From assembly GCF_000701445.1 (NCBI RefSeq), contig NZ_JNIX01000013.1:62001-126000 (forward strand): a DNA stretch of 64,000 nucleotides, given 5' to 3'. Positions 34,279-46,574 of the stretch are shown here, one piece after another (position 1 is the stretch's first letter; every line of letters begins with the position of its first letter). The stretch comes from Brevundimonas bacteroides DSM 4726. Lineage in GTDB: Bacteria; Pseudomonadota; Alphaproteobacteria; Caulobacterales; Caulobacteraceae. A program made the translations under genes and the position numbers. The notes beneath the pieces were generated by a model. That model ran no database searches and was not told where the DNA came from. It saw nothing but the letters and a program-made list of their open reading frames with translations.

Positions 34279-35873
34279 CAGTCCAGTCCGGAGGGGGTGG
34301 AAGCCCCGGGTTCACGCCTCAGCACGGCCTTGAGCTCGGCCGGGCTGACCGCACGGAAGAGCACGATGCAGACGCCATACACAAGGGCGCCCGCGACGGC
34401 GACGGCCAGAACGGCGACCTCTTTAGTCAGGAAGAGGGCCGATAGCTCGGGATAGAAGACGCTGGCGGGAACCAGGACGGCGGCCATGACCGCGCTGGCG
34501 GCCAGCACGCGGGCGAACCGCGAAAGGAAGCGGCCGGTGACGGCCCAGGCCTCTTCCTTCACCAGGACGCCGCCCAAGAGCGCCACATTGATCCAGGCCG
34601 AGGTGGAGGTGGCGATGGCTAGGCCGACGACGCCGTCCATGCCCGCCTGCTCCATCCCGAAGAATAGGGCCGAGCCCAGCCCCACGGTGATGGCGACTGA
34701 GGCGATGGAGAAGATCATGGGGCGTCGCGTGTCCTCGCGCGCGAAGAACGGCGGCGTCAGGACCTTGGCCAGCACGAAGGCGGGAACGCCCCAGGCGAAA
34801 TGGCGCAACACGTCGGCCGTGCGGGCGGCGTCCGCGCTGGTGAAGGCGCCGCGCGTCACCGTCGCGTCGATGATGAAGAAGGGGATAACGAACAGGGCCA
34901 CGGCGGCTGGCAGGGTGAAGGACATGGACAGGGTGATGCCGTCGTCCAGCGTCCGCCGCCCGCCTTCATGGTCGCCTGTGACGAACGCCCGTGTCAGGCG
35001 GGGCACGAGCGCCAGGCCAATGGCGACGCCGACCAGGCCGAGCGGCAGCTGGTACAGGCGGTCGGCGTTGTAGAGCACCGAGCGCGCGCCCTCGTTGGAG
35101 CCCGTCAGCAGCTGGCTGACGACGGAGTTGAGCTGGAGCGCGCCGCCCGCCAGCACGCCGGGGACGGCCAGCTTCAGGGTGCGCGACACCCCTGGCGTCA
35201 GGCGCGGCAGTCCCAGCCGCAGCGTCACGCCCAGCCGTTTCACCCCCCACCAGAGCAGGCCCATCTGGATCAGACCGGAGAGGCTGACCGCAGCAGAGGT
35301 GGCGAACAGCACGGTCGACTGATCGATCTCGATGACCAGCGGCGCGAGCAGCGGGATCAGGGTGCAGAGGTTCAGGAACACCGGCACGGCCGCGGTCAGG
35401 GCGAACCGCCCCGAGGTGTTGAGCACGCCCGACAACAGGGATGCGATGGTCATGCAGGCAAGATACGGCATGGTCAGCTGGGCCGCCGTGGTCGCCGCGA
35501 ACATCACGCCCGCGTCGTCGCGCCAGGCCGACAGCAGCCACGGCATGATCCAGGGCATGGCGACCTGCAGCAGGATGCAGAAGCTCGCCACCACCGCGAA
35601 CATGAAGCTGAGCGCCTCGGACGCCGTGACGGCGGCCGCCTCCTCGCCCTCGCGCGCCCGGACCCCGCCGTAGATGGGCACGAAGGCCTGGGCGAAGGCG
35701 CCCTCGGCGAACAGGCGCCGGAACATGTTGGGCAGCATCAGCGCCGTGGTGAAGGCGTCCATCATCGGCCCCTGGCCGAACTGGGCCGACAAGGCCAGGT
35801 CGCGGCCGAAGCCGAGGATGCGGCTGCCCAGCGTCAGGGTCGCCTGAACCAGGGTGTTGCGGGCGAGGCTCAA
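34278..35873 (-). CDS. murJ: lipid II flippase MurJ (MviN)
   Basis: A 531-residue MOP-superfamily flippase with about 14 membrane helices that moves lipid II across the inner membrane for peptidoglycan synthesis. The conserved start [20 protein letters not shown] and the essential Arg and Glu/Asp residues (GFGRD) are visible. The start is a TTG: the nearest ATG, 11 nt upstream, is out of frame and forms a five-codon mini-ORF whose TGA overlaps this TTG. The gene follows glnD by 41 nt and overlaps trpS. Confidence 0.94.
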   Translation of the reverse strand: MSLARNTLVQATLTLGSRILGFGRDLALSAQFGQGPMMDAFTTALMLPNMFRRLFAEGAFAQAFVPIYGGVRAREGEEAAAVTASEALSFMFAVVASFCILLQVAMPWIMPWLLSAWRDDAGVMFAATTAAQLTMPYLACMTIASLLSGVLNTSGRFALTAAVPVFLNLCTLIPLLAPLVIEIDQSTVLFATSAAVSLSGLIQMGLLWWGVKRLGVTLRLGLPRLTPGVSRTLKLAVPGVLAGGALQLNSVVSQLLTGSNEGARSVLYNADRLYQLPLGLVGVAIGLALVPRLTRAFVTGDHEGGRRTLDDGITLSMSFTLPAAVALFVIPFFIIDATVTRGAFTSADAARTADVLRHFAWGVPAFVLAKVLTPPFFAREDTRRPMIFSIASVAITVGLGSALFFGMEQAGMDGVVGLAIATSTSAWINVALLGGVLVKEEAWAVTGRFLSRFARVLAASAVMAAVLVPASVFYPELSALFLTKEVAVLAVAVAGALVYGVCIVLFRAVSPAELKAVLRREPGASTPSGLD

Positions 35874-35914
35874 GGCGGGCTCATGGCGGACGGGGCGGAG
35901 GGACTGAGGCGGGC

Positions 35915-38596
35915 TTAGCGCGCTTCCGCCGCCGACGGAACGGGCCTTCTGGGGCCGAGCTCGGAGACGTCGCGGGCGCTGGCGCGGACGGCGGTGATCC
36001 TGCGGCCTTGAGGCGCGGCGGGGGCGCGGTCAAGCACAGCTTCCAGCGCCTGATGCACCTCGTCCAGCAGGACGTCGGAGGTCAGCTTCCGGCCCTTGGC
36101 GTCGGTGACGTAGAAGCTGTCGACCGCCCGCTCGCCGAAGCTGGCGACGTGGGCCGAGCGGATCGACAGGTCGTGGTCGGTCAGGGTGCGCGACAGCTCC
36201 GCCAGAAGGCCGGGACGGTCAGCGCCGGAGACCTCGATGACCGTGGCCTCCGCCGACGCCGCGTTGTCGATCATCACCACGGGCCGCACGTCGAACACAG
36301 CGCGCCGGGGAGAGGCGGCGGGCATGGGCGGAAGCGGCGCCGGCGCCTCGCCTCGCGCCGCAGCCTCGAGCGCGGCGATCAGCTGGGTCAGGCGCCGCGG
36401 CTCGGCCTGGCCGTAGGGCTGGTCGGCGCCGTCCTGGACCTGGAAGACGTCAAGCACCGTGCCGTCCGCCGCCGTGGCGACCCGCGCCCCGGTCACATCC
36501 GCCCCTGCGGCCGCCAGCACGGCGGCGAGGTCGGCGAAGAGGCCAGGGCGGTCGCGGGCGGCCAAAGCGATCTCGGTGGTCTGTTCGATGCGTCCGGCGG
36601 CGCCGGGCCGGGCCTCGGCTGCTGCGCCGCAAGCAAAGGCCCGGGCGACAAGCCCGGCGTGGTCGGCCAGGGGATCGGCGGAAGGCGCGGCCTCGCCCCG
36701 GAACAGGGCCTCGACGGCGGCGTAGAGGCTGCGCATCAGCTGGCCCTTCCAGCTGTTCCACACGCCCGGTCCCACGGCGCGGATGTCGGCGACGGTCAGG
36801 ACCAGCAGCATCCGCAGGCGCTCCGGATCGCCGACCAGCTCGGCGAAGGCGCGCACCGTGTCGGGATCGGACACGTCGCGCTTCTGGGCGTAGTCGGACA
36901 GGGCCAGGTGATGGCGCACCAGCCAGACCACCAGCTCGATCCGGCGCGGCTCCAGCCCCAGCCGTTCGCAGGCGCGGCGCGCGGAGATGGCGCCGTCCTC
37001 CAGCTGGCCCCGGTCGCCGCCCTTGCCCACGTCGTGCAGCAGCATGGCCAGCATCAGGGCCTCGGGGTCGGCGATCAGGTGGATGACCTCGCTGGCCAGC
37101 GGATGGTCGGCCTTCAGCTTGCCGCGATGGATGTCGTTGATGATGCCGATAGCCTGGAGGGTGTGCTCGTCGACCGTGTAGGCGTGGTACATGTTGAACT
37201 GGGTCTGGCCGACGATCCGGCCCCACTCCGGCAGGAAGCGGCCGAGCAGCCCCGCCTCGTTCATGATGGTCAGGACGCGATAGGGTCGCTGGCCGTGGGC
37301 CAAAATGTGCAGCAAGGCCGCCGTCGCCTGGGGGTCTCGCCGCAGCCGGGGCGTAACGAGACCGAGCGACCGCGTTAGCGCAGAAAAGGCATGCGGGTGC
37401 AGGTCCAGGTCATGCCGGTCGGCAGCGACGAACAGCGTCAGGAGCTTGACGGGGTCGGCGGCGAACACCTCCGGCCCCGTGACCGACAGACGCCCGCCGT
37501 CCTCGACGAAGCCCTCGACGCCTAGGTCGCGGCGGCGGCCGGGGATGAGGCGCGACAGGCTGAGCGTCCTCTTCTGCTGGCGGGCCTCCAGCGTGGCGCT
37601 CATGGCGCGGGTCAGGGCCCCGACGTCGCGGGCGACGATGAAGTATCGGCGCATGAAGCGCTCCACCGCCGGCTCGTCGCCGCGCCCGCGCCAACCCATG
37701 CGACGGGCGACTTCGGGCTGGAGGTCAAAGGTCAGCTTCTCCTCAGCGCGCCCGGCCGCGAGATGCAGGTGGCAACGGACCCGCCAGAGGAAGTCGAACG
37801 CCTCCTCGAAGGTGCGGCGCTCGCGCGGGGTGAGCAGGTCGTCCATGACTCGGGCGCCGAGCGGGCTGTCGGGGGCCAGAGATCGAGCGATCCAGAACAG
37901 GGTGTTGAGGTCGCGAAGGCCGCCCTTGCCGTCCTTGATGTTGGGCTCGACGCGGTAGCGCACGGCCCCGGCCTTGGCGTGGCGGGTCTCGCGCTCCTCC
38001 ATCTTGGCGGTGATGAAGGGACGGGGATCGGAAGCGGCGACCATCGCCTGGAAGCGGGTCAGGAACTCGCCGGAAAGGCTCGCGTCGCCCGCCAATGGCC
38101 GGGCCTCGAGCAGGGCCGTCCGGATGGTCATGTCGGAGCGGGCGAGGCTGATCGCCTCCTCGACCGACCGCGCGGCGGAGCCGACCTTCAGGCCCAGGTC
38201 CCAGAGGACGTAGAGCATGAACTCCGCCACCGTCTCGGTACGGGCCGTGGTCTTCCACGGACGCAGGAAGACGATGTCGAGATCCGAAAAGGGCGCGAGG
38301 ACGCCCCGGCCGTAGCCGCCGACCGCGATCAGGGCCAGCTTCTCCGCCTCGGTGGGATTGGGGGCCGGATAGAGGGTCTGGGCGGTGAAGCGCCAAAGGG
38401 CGGTCAGAAGCTCGTCAGCGGCGGCGGCATACAGGCGGGCGACCTCGACGCCGGGTAGGCCGTTGGCGAGTTTGGCAGCGATCTTCTCGCGGGCGGCGTC
38501 GTGGTGGGCGCGCAGGATGTCGGCCACCGAAGCGCGCAGGCCGGGAGAGCCGACGAGGGCGTCGAGGCGGGCGTCGAGACCGAGTGATGCGTTCAT
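35915..38596 (-). CDS. glnD: [protein-PII] uridylyltransferase/uridylyl-removing enzyme
   Basis: An 893-residue bifunctional nitrogen sensor. The nucleotidyltransferase site GGYGRGVLAPFSDLD (about 93-107) adds UMP to PII when glutamine is low. The HD domain (HDVGKGG, around residue 520) removes it, and two C-terminal ACT domains (GLFADLAAVLAAAGADVTGA and LLAELSRTLTDHDLSIRSAH) bind glutamine. The PII gene glnB is not in the window. Its start overlaps the small membrane-protein gene by 4 nt, and murJ follows. Confidence 0.96.
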   Translation of the reverse strand: MNASLGLDARLDALVGSPGLRASVADILRAHHDAAREKIAAKLANGLPGVEVARLYAAAADELLTALWRFTAQTLYPAPNPTEAEKLALIAVGGYGRGVLAPFSDLDIVFLRPWKTTARTETVAEFMLYVLWDLGLKVGSAARSVEEAISLARSDMTIRTALLEARPLAGDASLSGEFLTRFQAMVAASDPRPFITAKMEERETRHAKAGAVRYRVEPNIKDGKGGLRDLNTLFWIARSLAPDSPLGARVMDDLLTPRERRTFEEAFDFLWRVRCHLHLAAGRAEEKLTFDLQPEVARRMGWRGRGDEPAVERFMRRYFIVARDVGALTRAMSATLEARQQKRTLSLSRLIPGRRRDLGVEGFVEDGGRLSVTGPEVFAADPVKLLTLFVAADRHDLDLHPHAFSALTRSLGLVTPRLRRDPQATAALLHILAHGQRPYRVLTIMNEAGLLGRFLPEWGRIVGQTQFNMYHAYTVDEHTLQAIGIINDIHRGKLKADHPLASEVIHLIADPEALMLAMLLHDVGKGGDRGQLEDGAISARRACERLGLEPRRIELVVWLVRHHLALSDYAQKRDVSDPDTVRAFAELVGDPERLRMLLVLTVADIRAVGPGVWNSWKGQLMRSLYAAVEALFRGEAAPSADPLADHAGLVARAFACGAAAEARPGAAGRIEQTTEIALAARDRPGLFADLAAVLAAAGADVTGARVATAADGTVLDVFQVQDGADQPYGQAEPRRLTQLIAALEAAARGEAPAPLPPMPAASPRRAVFDVRPVVMIDNAASAEATVIEVSGADRPGLLAELSRTLTDHDLSIRSAHVASFGERAVDSFYVTDAKGRKLTSDVLLDEVHQALEAVLDRAPAAPQGRRITAVRASARDVSELGPRRPVPSAAEAR

Positions 38597-38873
38597 CGAT
38601 CACGTCCGAGCGCAGTTTCGAGCCACCACCGAAACTGGAGTGCAGAAGCACCGATGCCGCTTAGGCAAAAAACCCCCGGCAACCAAACCGCAGGCCTCAA
38701 TTTCCCGCTTTCGAAGTAGCCGATCAGGACTGCAACGAGGCTTACGAAGGCGAACAGGGCAAGAAATATCGCCGACCACTGACGCAAACTCGGCAGTTGC
38801 CTCGCGAGCATGACCCATAGCCCGAAATAGATCAGCGGTGGCGTGAAAATGAGAAGGACCCAAAGAAGCAGGG

Positions 38874-38877
<4 letters not shown>
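38593..38877 (-). CDS. orphan three-helix membrane protein between mutS and glnD
   Basis: A 94-residue protein with three hydrophobic segments (about 3-24, 33-52 and 64-84). It starts with GTG overlapping the mutS stop (GTGA) and ends overlapping the glnD start by 4 nt, so it is wedged between two housekeeping genes without spare bases. The DNA is visibly richer in A and T than both neighbours, which fits a recently gained or fast-evolving gene. I recognise no family. Confidence 0.6.
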
Positions 38878-41558
<2,681 letters not shown>

Positions 41559-41639
41559 GGGGCGTCGACAGGGTGACGGAATGCGCAGGCTCGCTCAAGG
41601 CCGCAGTCCCGCCTTGCCGCCACGCTTCGCACCTGCGAC

Positions 41640-41825
41640 ATTCCGTTCAGGCGGTTAAGGGAACGCGGTCCAACACCGCGGCTGTGCCCGCAACTGTAGG
41701 CGGCGAGGCCGTCGTCCGATCCGGGGCTGTTGCTCCGGCGTCACTGGGTCTGCTCCGGCGGAACCGGGAAGGCGAGGGCGGCGTCCGGCGACCCGCAAGC
41801 CAGGAGACCTGGCCGCCGACGTCGC
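41640..41825 (+). ncRNA. cobalamin (adenosylcobalamin) riboswitch
   Basis: The conserved parts appear in order: GGTTAAGGGAACGCGGT near 41653, CTGTGCCCGCAACTGTA at 41682, CACTGG at 41742, GGGAAGGCG at 41766 and the B12 box GCAAGCCAGGAGACCTGG at 41795. The switch lies about 180 nt upstream of a TonB-dependent receptor gene. Such elements lower expression when B12 is plentiful. The expression platform between 41826 and 42002 has GC-rich hairpin potential, but I cannot tell whether it controls translation or termination. Confidence 0.93.
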
Positions 41826-42002
41826 TCGCCCGCTGTCCGGGACCAGACAGAGGCGTGGGACCATCCCCTTCCGCGAAGCCGGGAGGACGTTCCGTCGAAG
41901 CGACCCGATCTCGGAGCCGTCCGGATGCCTCGCGTCCGGGCGGATTGGTCGCTGTCACCACGCCCGCCGCGCGCCGAAGCCGGGCCGATGGAGCCGATAT
42001 CC

Positions 42003-43826
42003 ATGAAACGTATGCTGTTCGCCACGAGCGCCTTGGCCGCGCTCGCCGCCCCCGCCTGGGCCGAGGACGTCGAGGTCCTGACCGCCGATCCCCTGCCCGA
42101 GATCGTCGTCACCGCGACACGCCTGCCCGCCATCGCCGCACGCACGCCCGGCGCCCGCGTCATCGACGGGGCGACTATCGAACGCCGAGGCGCGGTCTTC
42201 GCCGCCGACATCCTGGCCGACGTGCCGGGCCTGTCGGTGGTGCGCTCCGGCGCGTTCGGAGGCGTGGCCCAAGTCCGCATCCGGGGCGCCAATCCCGGTA
42301 AGACCCTGGTCCTGGTCGACGGCGTGCCCGTCAACGACCCGGCCGAGATCAACGGGGCCTATGACTTTTCGGGCCTGGAACTCGGCGACGTCGAGCGCAT
42401 CGAGGTGCTGTCGGGACCGCAGTCGTCGCTGTGGGGATCGGACGCTATCGGCGGCGTGATTTCCTTCACCACGCGCGAGGTCGATGGCGTCCGCGCCGAG
42501 GCCGAGGCGGGCTCCTTCGACACCCTGCGCGGCCGGCTGGCGGCGGGCGTGGACAATGAGACCTACGCCATTGGCGCCTGGGTCTCGCGCTTCTCGACCG
42601 ACGGCATCAGCGCGGCGGACGAGGCCGACGGCAATCCGGAGGCCGACGGCTTTGACAGCACGACGCTGGGGGTGAAGGGCCGCTACGCCCTGTCTCCCGC
42701 CGCGCGTATCGACGGATCGGTCCGGTGGTCCAGGAGCGAGGCCGACATCGATGGCTTTCCGGCTCCGCAATTCCGCCTGGCCGACACCGCCGATTCGACC
42801 GAGAGCGAGCAGTGGTCCGGCTTCGGCCGGCTGACGCTTCAGGCGCTCGGCTTAACCCACCAGATCAGCCTGTCGACCTCGGACATCCAGCGCGACACGA
42901 TCTCGTCCTTTCCCTCGACCTTCGAGGCCGACCGCCAGGTCTGGCGCTGGCAGGCCGACGGCGCAGCCGGCGAGCGTCTGACCTACGCCTTCGGCGCCGA
43001 GCGCGAGGATACCGAGGGCAGCCTGTCCAGCGGATTGTCGGAGGAGCTCGGAACGACCTCTATCTTCGGTACGGCCTCCCTGCAGGCCACCGAGCGGCTC
43101 AGCGTGACCGGCGCGCTCCGCTGGGACGACACCGACGACTTCGGCTCGGAGACGACGGGACGGGTCTCGGCGGCGCTGGACCTGGACGGCGGCTTCATCC
43201 TCTCGGGCGCCTGGGGAACGGGCTTCAAGGCGCCGTCGATCAGCCAGGCGGTGTGCGACTTCTGCTTCGCCGCGCGGCCGTTTCCCGTGCTGCGCCCCGA
43301 AAGCGCCGACAGCATGGAGGTCGCGCTCGGCTGGACGGCGGCTGACGGCCGGTTCGACGGCCGGATCACCGTCTATCGCCTGAACGTCGAGGACCAGATC
43401 AGCTACGTCTCCGGCCGCTACATCAACATCGCCGAGACCCGTACCGACGGGATTGAGGCCGAGGCGACGGCGCGTCTGGCGAGCGGTTTCGATCTAACGC
43501 TGGCCTACGCCTGGACCGACGCCCGCGACGAGACCACCGACGCGCGGCTGCTGCGCGTGGCCGAGCATGCAGGGTCGGCGACCCTGGCCTGGACCGGCGA
43601 GCGGCTGTCTGGCGCTCTGACCATCCGCGCCGAAGGCGACCAGGGCGATTCCGGCGGGGTGCGCGACAGCTTCGTCACGGCGATCCTGAATGGGGCCTAT
43701 CAGCTGACCGACGCCGTCGCCCTGACGGCCCGGATCGAGAACTTGGCGGACGAGCGGTACCAGCAGGTGCTGGGCTATGGCGAGCCGGGTCGGTCGGCCT
43801 ACGTCGGGGTCAGGCTGCGTTACTGA
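42003..43826 (+). CDS. btuB: BtuB-like TonB-dependent cobalamin receptor
   Basis: A 607-residue outer-membrane receptor with signal MKRMLFATSALAALAAPAWA, TonB box EIVVTATR (33-40), a plug with VDGVPVNDP and EVLSGPQSSLWGSDAIGGVI, and a barrel that ends GEPGRSAYVGVRLRY with the C-terminal aromatic residue. The length equals that of BtuB. The cobalamin riboswitch upstream is the main reason for the substrate call. ATG 42003 has GGAG 9 nt upstream; an in-frame ATG at 41988 is an alternative. Confidence 0.9.
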   Translation: MKRMLFATSALAALAAPAWAEDVEVLTADPLPEIVVTATRLPAIAARTPGARVIDGATIERRGAVFAADILADVPGLSVVRSGAFGGVAQVRIRGANPGKTLVLVDGVPVNDPAEINGAYDFSGLELGDVERIEVLSGPQSSLWGSDAIGGVISFTTREVDGVRAEAEAGSFDTLRGRLAAGVDNETYAIGAWVSRFSTDGISAADEADGNPEADGFDSTTLGVKGRYALSPAARIDGSVRWSRSEADIDGFPAPQFRLADTADSTESEQWSGFGRLTLQALGLTHQISLSTSDIQRDTISSFPSTFEADRQVWRWQADGAAGERLTYAFGAEREDTEGSLSSGLSEELGTTSIFGTASLQATERLSVTGALRWDDTDDFGSETTGRVSAALDLDGGFILSGAWGTGFKAPSISQAVCDFCFAARPFPVLRPESADSMEVALGWTAADGRFDGRITVYRLNVEDQISYVSGRYINIAETRTDGIEAEATARLASGFDLTLAYAWTDARDETTDARLLRVAEHAGSATLAWTGERLSGALTIRAEGDQGDSGGVRDSFVTAILNGAYQLTDAVALTARIENLADERYQQVLGYGEPGRSAYVGVRLRY

Positions 43827-44706
43827 CCAGGGCCTGGGAGCCGGTCGTCAGCGCGGCCGGCTCCTCCAGCGCCAGGCTGGACCAGTCGAGGTCGGGGCTG
43901 GCCGCGTGGGCGGCGGCCAGCACCGCCCGCATCTCGGCGGCCGACGCCACCGAGGCGATCACGGCCGCCGCCGGCGGCAGGTTGAGACAGAAGGCCAGCG
44001 CCGCCTGCATGGGATCGACCCGCGCCTCGGCCAGGCGACGGCGTGTGCGCGACAGGGCGACGCCATAGTTCCGGAGGTGCGTCGGCAGGGTCTCACGGTT
44101 GGCGAAGAGCAGGCCGCGGGCGAAGACTGACGACACATGCACGTCGACGCCCAAGCCAGCGAGGTCCGAGAGAACCCCTTCGACGACGGGCCGCTGGTCC
44201 AGGATGTTGCAGGGAATCTGAACCACGTCCGGCTGGAATCGGCGGGCCAGCAGCACCGGCCCGTCCTCCATCGTGGCGAGGAAACCGATGCGCCGATACA
44301 GGCCGCGATCCTTCAGCGCCTGCAGGCGCTCCCACAGCGCGCGACCCTCGGCCCCGGCCAGATCGCCGGCTCCCGAGACCAGCAGCACGTCGCCGCGCGG
44401 CAGGCCCATCCGCTCCAGCGAGCGCCGCGCGCGCGCCTCGACGCGATCCAGGCCCTCGGACACGGCGACGGCGCGAACACTGACGGAAAACGGCGAAGGA
44501 AACGGCCAGGCCTGGCCCAGCAGCCGCTCCTGATCGCCCTGAGGGCGGGTGGCCACGCGAGTCACCCCGGCGTCGGCGGCGGTCTGGAGCAGGGACCGCA
44601 TGGCGTCCTCGCGCGCGCCGGCGGGCGCGGGGGTCGCGCGTTCCGGCTCCGTCACGACGGCGAGGGCCAGCTTGGCGACCGGGGAGGGGACGGCGGCGGG
44701 TGTCAC
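43810..44706 (-). CDS. aldo/keto-reductase-like protein lacking the catalytic tetrad
   Basis: A 298-residue TIM-barrel protein of the AKR superfamily, recognised from the overall strand order, LLGQAW, the RRSLERMGLPRGDVLLV region and the C-terminal cofactor region (AVIASVASAAEMRA). The residues that catalyse reduction are replaced: the Asp-Tyr motif (DTAxxYG) reads VATRPQGD, the Lys strand reads VSVRAV, and the His position reads LLVSGAGD. It may have lost reductase activity or taken another role. The start is a GTG, and its end overlaps the btuB-like gene by 17 nt in convergent orientation. Confidence 0.78.
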   Translation of the reverse strand: MTPAAVPSPVAKLALAVVTEPERATPAPAGAREDAMRSLLQTAADAGVTRVATRPQGDQERLLGQAWPFPSPFSVSVRAVAVSEGLDRVEARARRSLERMGLPRGDVLLVSGAGDLAGAEGRALWERLQALKDRGLYRRIGFLATMEDGPVLLARRFQPDVVQIPCNILDQRPVVEGVLSDLAGLGVDVHVSSVFARGLLFANRETLPTHLRNYGVALSRTRRRLAEARVDPMQAALAFCLNLPPAAAVIASVASAAEMRAVLAAAHAASPDLDWSSLALEEPAALTTGSQALVSNAA

Positions 44707-44784
44707 CCTCCGATCCTGCCCGGCAATGTTTAAGGGAGGCTGAGGGAGACTTTGCCCAAACCTTACCGGCCGAACGCGGATCGT

Positions 44785-45417
44785 TCAGTCCGCGTCGGGC
44801 TGTCGGTCCGGATGCGCCGCCTCGAAGGCGGGGTGGGCCAACGCCTGCGCCTCCACCGCCAGCAGGGTCGGGAACGGCGTCAGGTCGATGTTGAACCGTC
44901 GCGCCGAATACAGCTGCGGGATCAGATAGCAGTCGATCAGCGTCGGCGCCGCGCCCCATGACCAGCCCCGCCCGTGGCTCTCGACCAAGGCCGTCAAGGC
45001 TTGAAGTCCGGGGACCATCCAGCGCGCGGCCCAGCCGTCGATCCGGGCCTGATCCGCGCCCCAGTTCGTGCGCAGCTCGGTCAGGACCCGCAGGTTGCTC
45101 AAGGGGTGGATGTCGCAGCCGATCAGGGCCGCCATGGCCCGCACCCGGGCCCGGTCGTCCGGCTCTTTCGGCAAGAGAGGCGGCTCGGGGTATGTCTCCT
45201 CGAGCCATTCCAGGATTGCGGGGCTCTGCGTCAGGACGCCTTGGTCGGTCTCCAGCGCCGGGACCATGCCTTGGGGATTCAGCGCGAGGAAGGCCTCGGA
45301 CCGCTGGGCCCCGGTGCGCAGGTCCACGCCGCTCTGCTCATAGGTCACGCCCTTCAGATTGAGCGCGATGCGCGTGCGATAGGCCGCCCCAGAGCGGAAA
45401 TAGCCGTGCAGGATCAT
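44785..45417 (-). CDS. maiA: maleylacetoacetate isomerase / zeta-class glutathione transferase
   Basis: A 210-residue GST of the zeta class. The N-terminal thioredoxin fold starts MILHGYFRSGAAYRTRIALN, which contains the family SSxxYRxR-like motif that binds glutathione. The C-terminal helical domain has DCYLIPQLYSARRF. The enzyme isomerises maleylacetoacetate (or maleylpyruvate) to the fumaryl form. Its ATG overlaps the stop of the FAH-family gene (4 nt), so the two consecutive steps of one aromatic degradation pathway are coupled. Confidence 0.9.
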   Translation of the reverse strand: MILHGYFRSGAAYRTRIALNLKGVTYEQSGVDLRTGAQRSEAFLALNPQGMVPALETDQGVLTQSPAILEWLEETYPEPPLLPKEPDDRARVRAMAALIGCDIHPLSNLRVLTELRTNWGADQARIDGWAARWMVPGLQALTALVESHGRGWSWGAAPTLIDCYLIPQLYSARRFNIDLTPFPTLLAVEAQALAHPAFEAAHPDRQPDAD

Positions 45418-46067
45418 CGGACGGTGAACTCCAGCGGCGCCAGGCCTTCGATGGTCGCCCGCACCTGGTCGCCCCGGACCAGCGGGCCGACGCCCTCGGG
45501 TGTGCCGGTGAAGATCAGGTCGCCGGGCTGGATGGACCAGAGCTTGCCGGCCTGTTCGACGATCTCTTGCGGCGACCAGATCATGTCGGCGAGCGTCGAA
45601 CGCTGTCGAGTCTCGCCGTTCACGCTCAAGGCGATCTGTCCCGCGGGTGCCGGCAGCGGGCCGAGCGTCAGGGCGGCGCAGGGGGCGGACTGGTCAAATC
45701 CCTTGGCGGCGTCCCAAGGGCGACCCTTGGCCTTGGCCTCGGCCTGCAGGTCGCGGCGTGTCAGATCGCAGCCGACGGCCCAACCCGCGATCGCTCCGTC
45801 CTCGCCAATCGCAACGACCAGCTCAACCTCATGATGCAGGTTCGATGTCGCTCTCGGATAGGCGGGGTCGGCACCGTCGACGATCAGGGCGTCGGCGGGC
45901 TTGGAGAAGAAGAAGGGGGCCTGCCGCTCCGGGTCAGACCCCATTTCGCGGGCATGGGCGGCATAGTTCTGGCCGACACACAGGATGCGCCGCACGGGGA
46001 AGCGACGGGCGTTGCCTGCGATCGGCAGGGAAACGACGGGCGGAGGCGGGATCACGAAATCGGTCAT
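45414..46067 (-). CDS. fumarylacetoacetate/fumarylpyruvate hydrolase family protein
   Basis: A 217-residue FAH-fold hydrolase. GQNYAAHAREMG, HHEVELVVAIG (with metal-binding Glu) and LIFTGTPEGVGPL are the family motifs; the Asp ligand is in GCDLTRRDLQ. It hydrolyses the fumaryl product made by MaiA. The length and the adjacent zeta-GST fit either fumarylpyruvate hydrolase (gentisate route) or short FAH (homogentisate route). The dioxygenase gene that would settle this is not in the window. Confidence 0.88.
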   Translation of the reverse strand: MTDFVIPPPPVVSLPIAGNARRFPVRRILCVGQNYAAHAREMGSDPERQAPFFFSKPADALIVDGADPAYPRATSNLHHEVELVVAIGEDGAIAGWAVGCDLTRRDLQAEAKAKGRPWDAAKGFDQSAPCAALTLGPLPAPAGQIALSVNGETRQRSTLADMIWSPQEIVEQAGKLWSIQPGDLIFTGTPEGVGPLVRGDQVRATIEGLAPLEFTVR

Positions 46068-46196
46068 GGCCGAGCGTTCTAGCGAGCCGGTCGGCCACTC
46101 GCCATGCCGCATTGCAGCGGAACAAGCGGCGGGGTGTGGCGTTCAGCGGACGAGGCCTCTATTTACGGCAAAGCTGACAAACACGGAGCGCGCATC

Positions 46197-46574
46197 ATGG
46201 CGACCAGCAAGGCTCGGGAAGACATCAAGAACGACCTGAATACCCTCAAGGAGGACCTGAAGGTCGGCGCTCGCGAGGAGGCCGCCCGCCTGAAGGCCAA
46301 GGCCGCCCAGGCCGAAGCCCGCCTGCGCGAGAAGGCCGCCGAGGCCGACGCCCGCATCCGCGAGCGCACCGAGGTCCTGCGCGAACAGGCCCGCGACTAC
46401 TACGACCAGGCCCGCGTGCGCAGCCGCGAGTACTACGACGACGCCGCCGAGCGGTTCGATGAGGCCCAGCGCTACGTCACCGAACGGGTGCAGGAGCGTC
46501 CGATCCAGTCGACCGCCATCGCGCTGGGCGTCGGCGTCGTGCTCGGCCTGCTCCTCGCCGGTCGCCGTCGCTGA
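46197..46574 (+). CDS. DUF883/ElaB-YqjD-like membrane-anchored coiled-coil protein
   Basis: A 125-residue protein: a long, highly charged amphipathic coiled coil (about 8-95, rich in EEAARLKAKAAQAEARLREK-type repeats) followed by one C-terminal membrane helix (ALGVGVVLGLLLAG) and a basic end. This is the layout of ElaB/YqjD proteins, which bind ribosomes in stationary-phase E. coli; a similar role here is inferred. GGAG lies 8 nt before the ATG. The stop overlaps the next gene by one base. Confidence 0.85.
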   Translation: MATSKAREDIKNDLNTLKEDLKVGAREEAARLKAKAAQAEARLREKAAEADARIRERTEVLREQARDYYDQARVRSREYYDDAAERFDEAQRYVTERVQERPIQSTAIALGVGVVLGLLLAGRRR

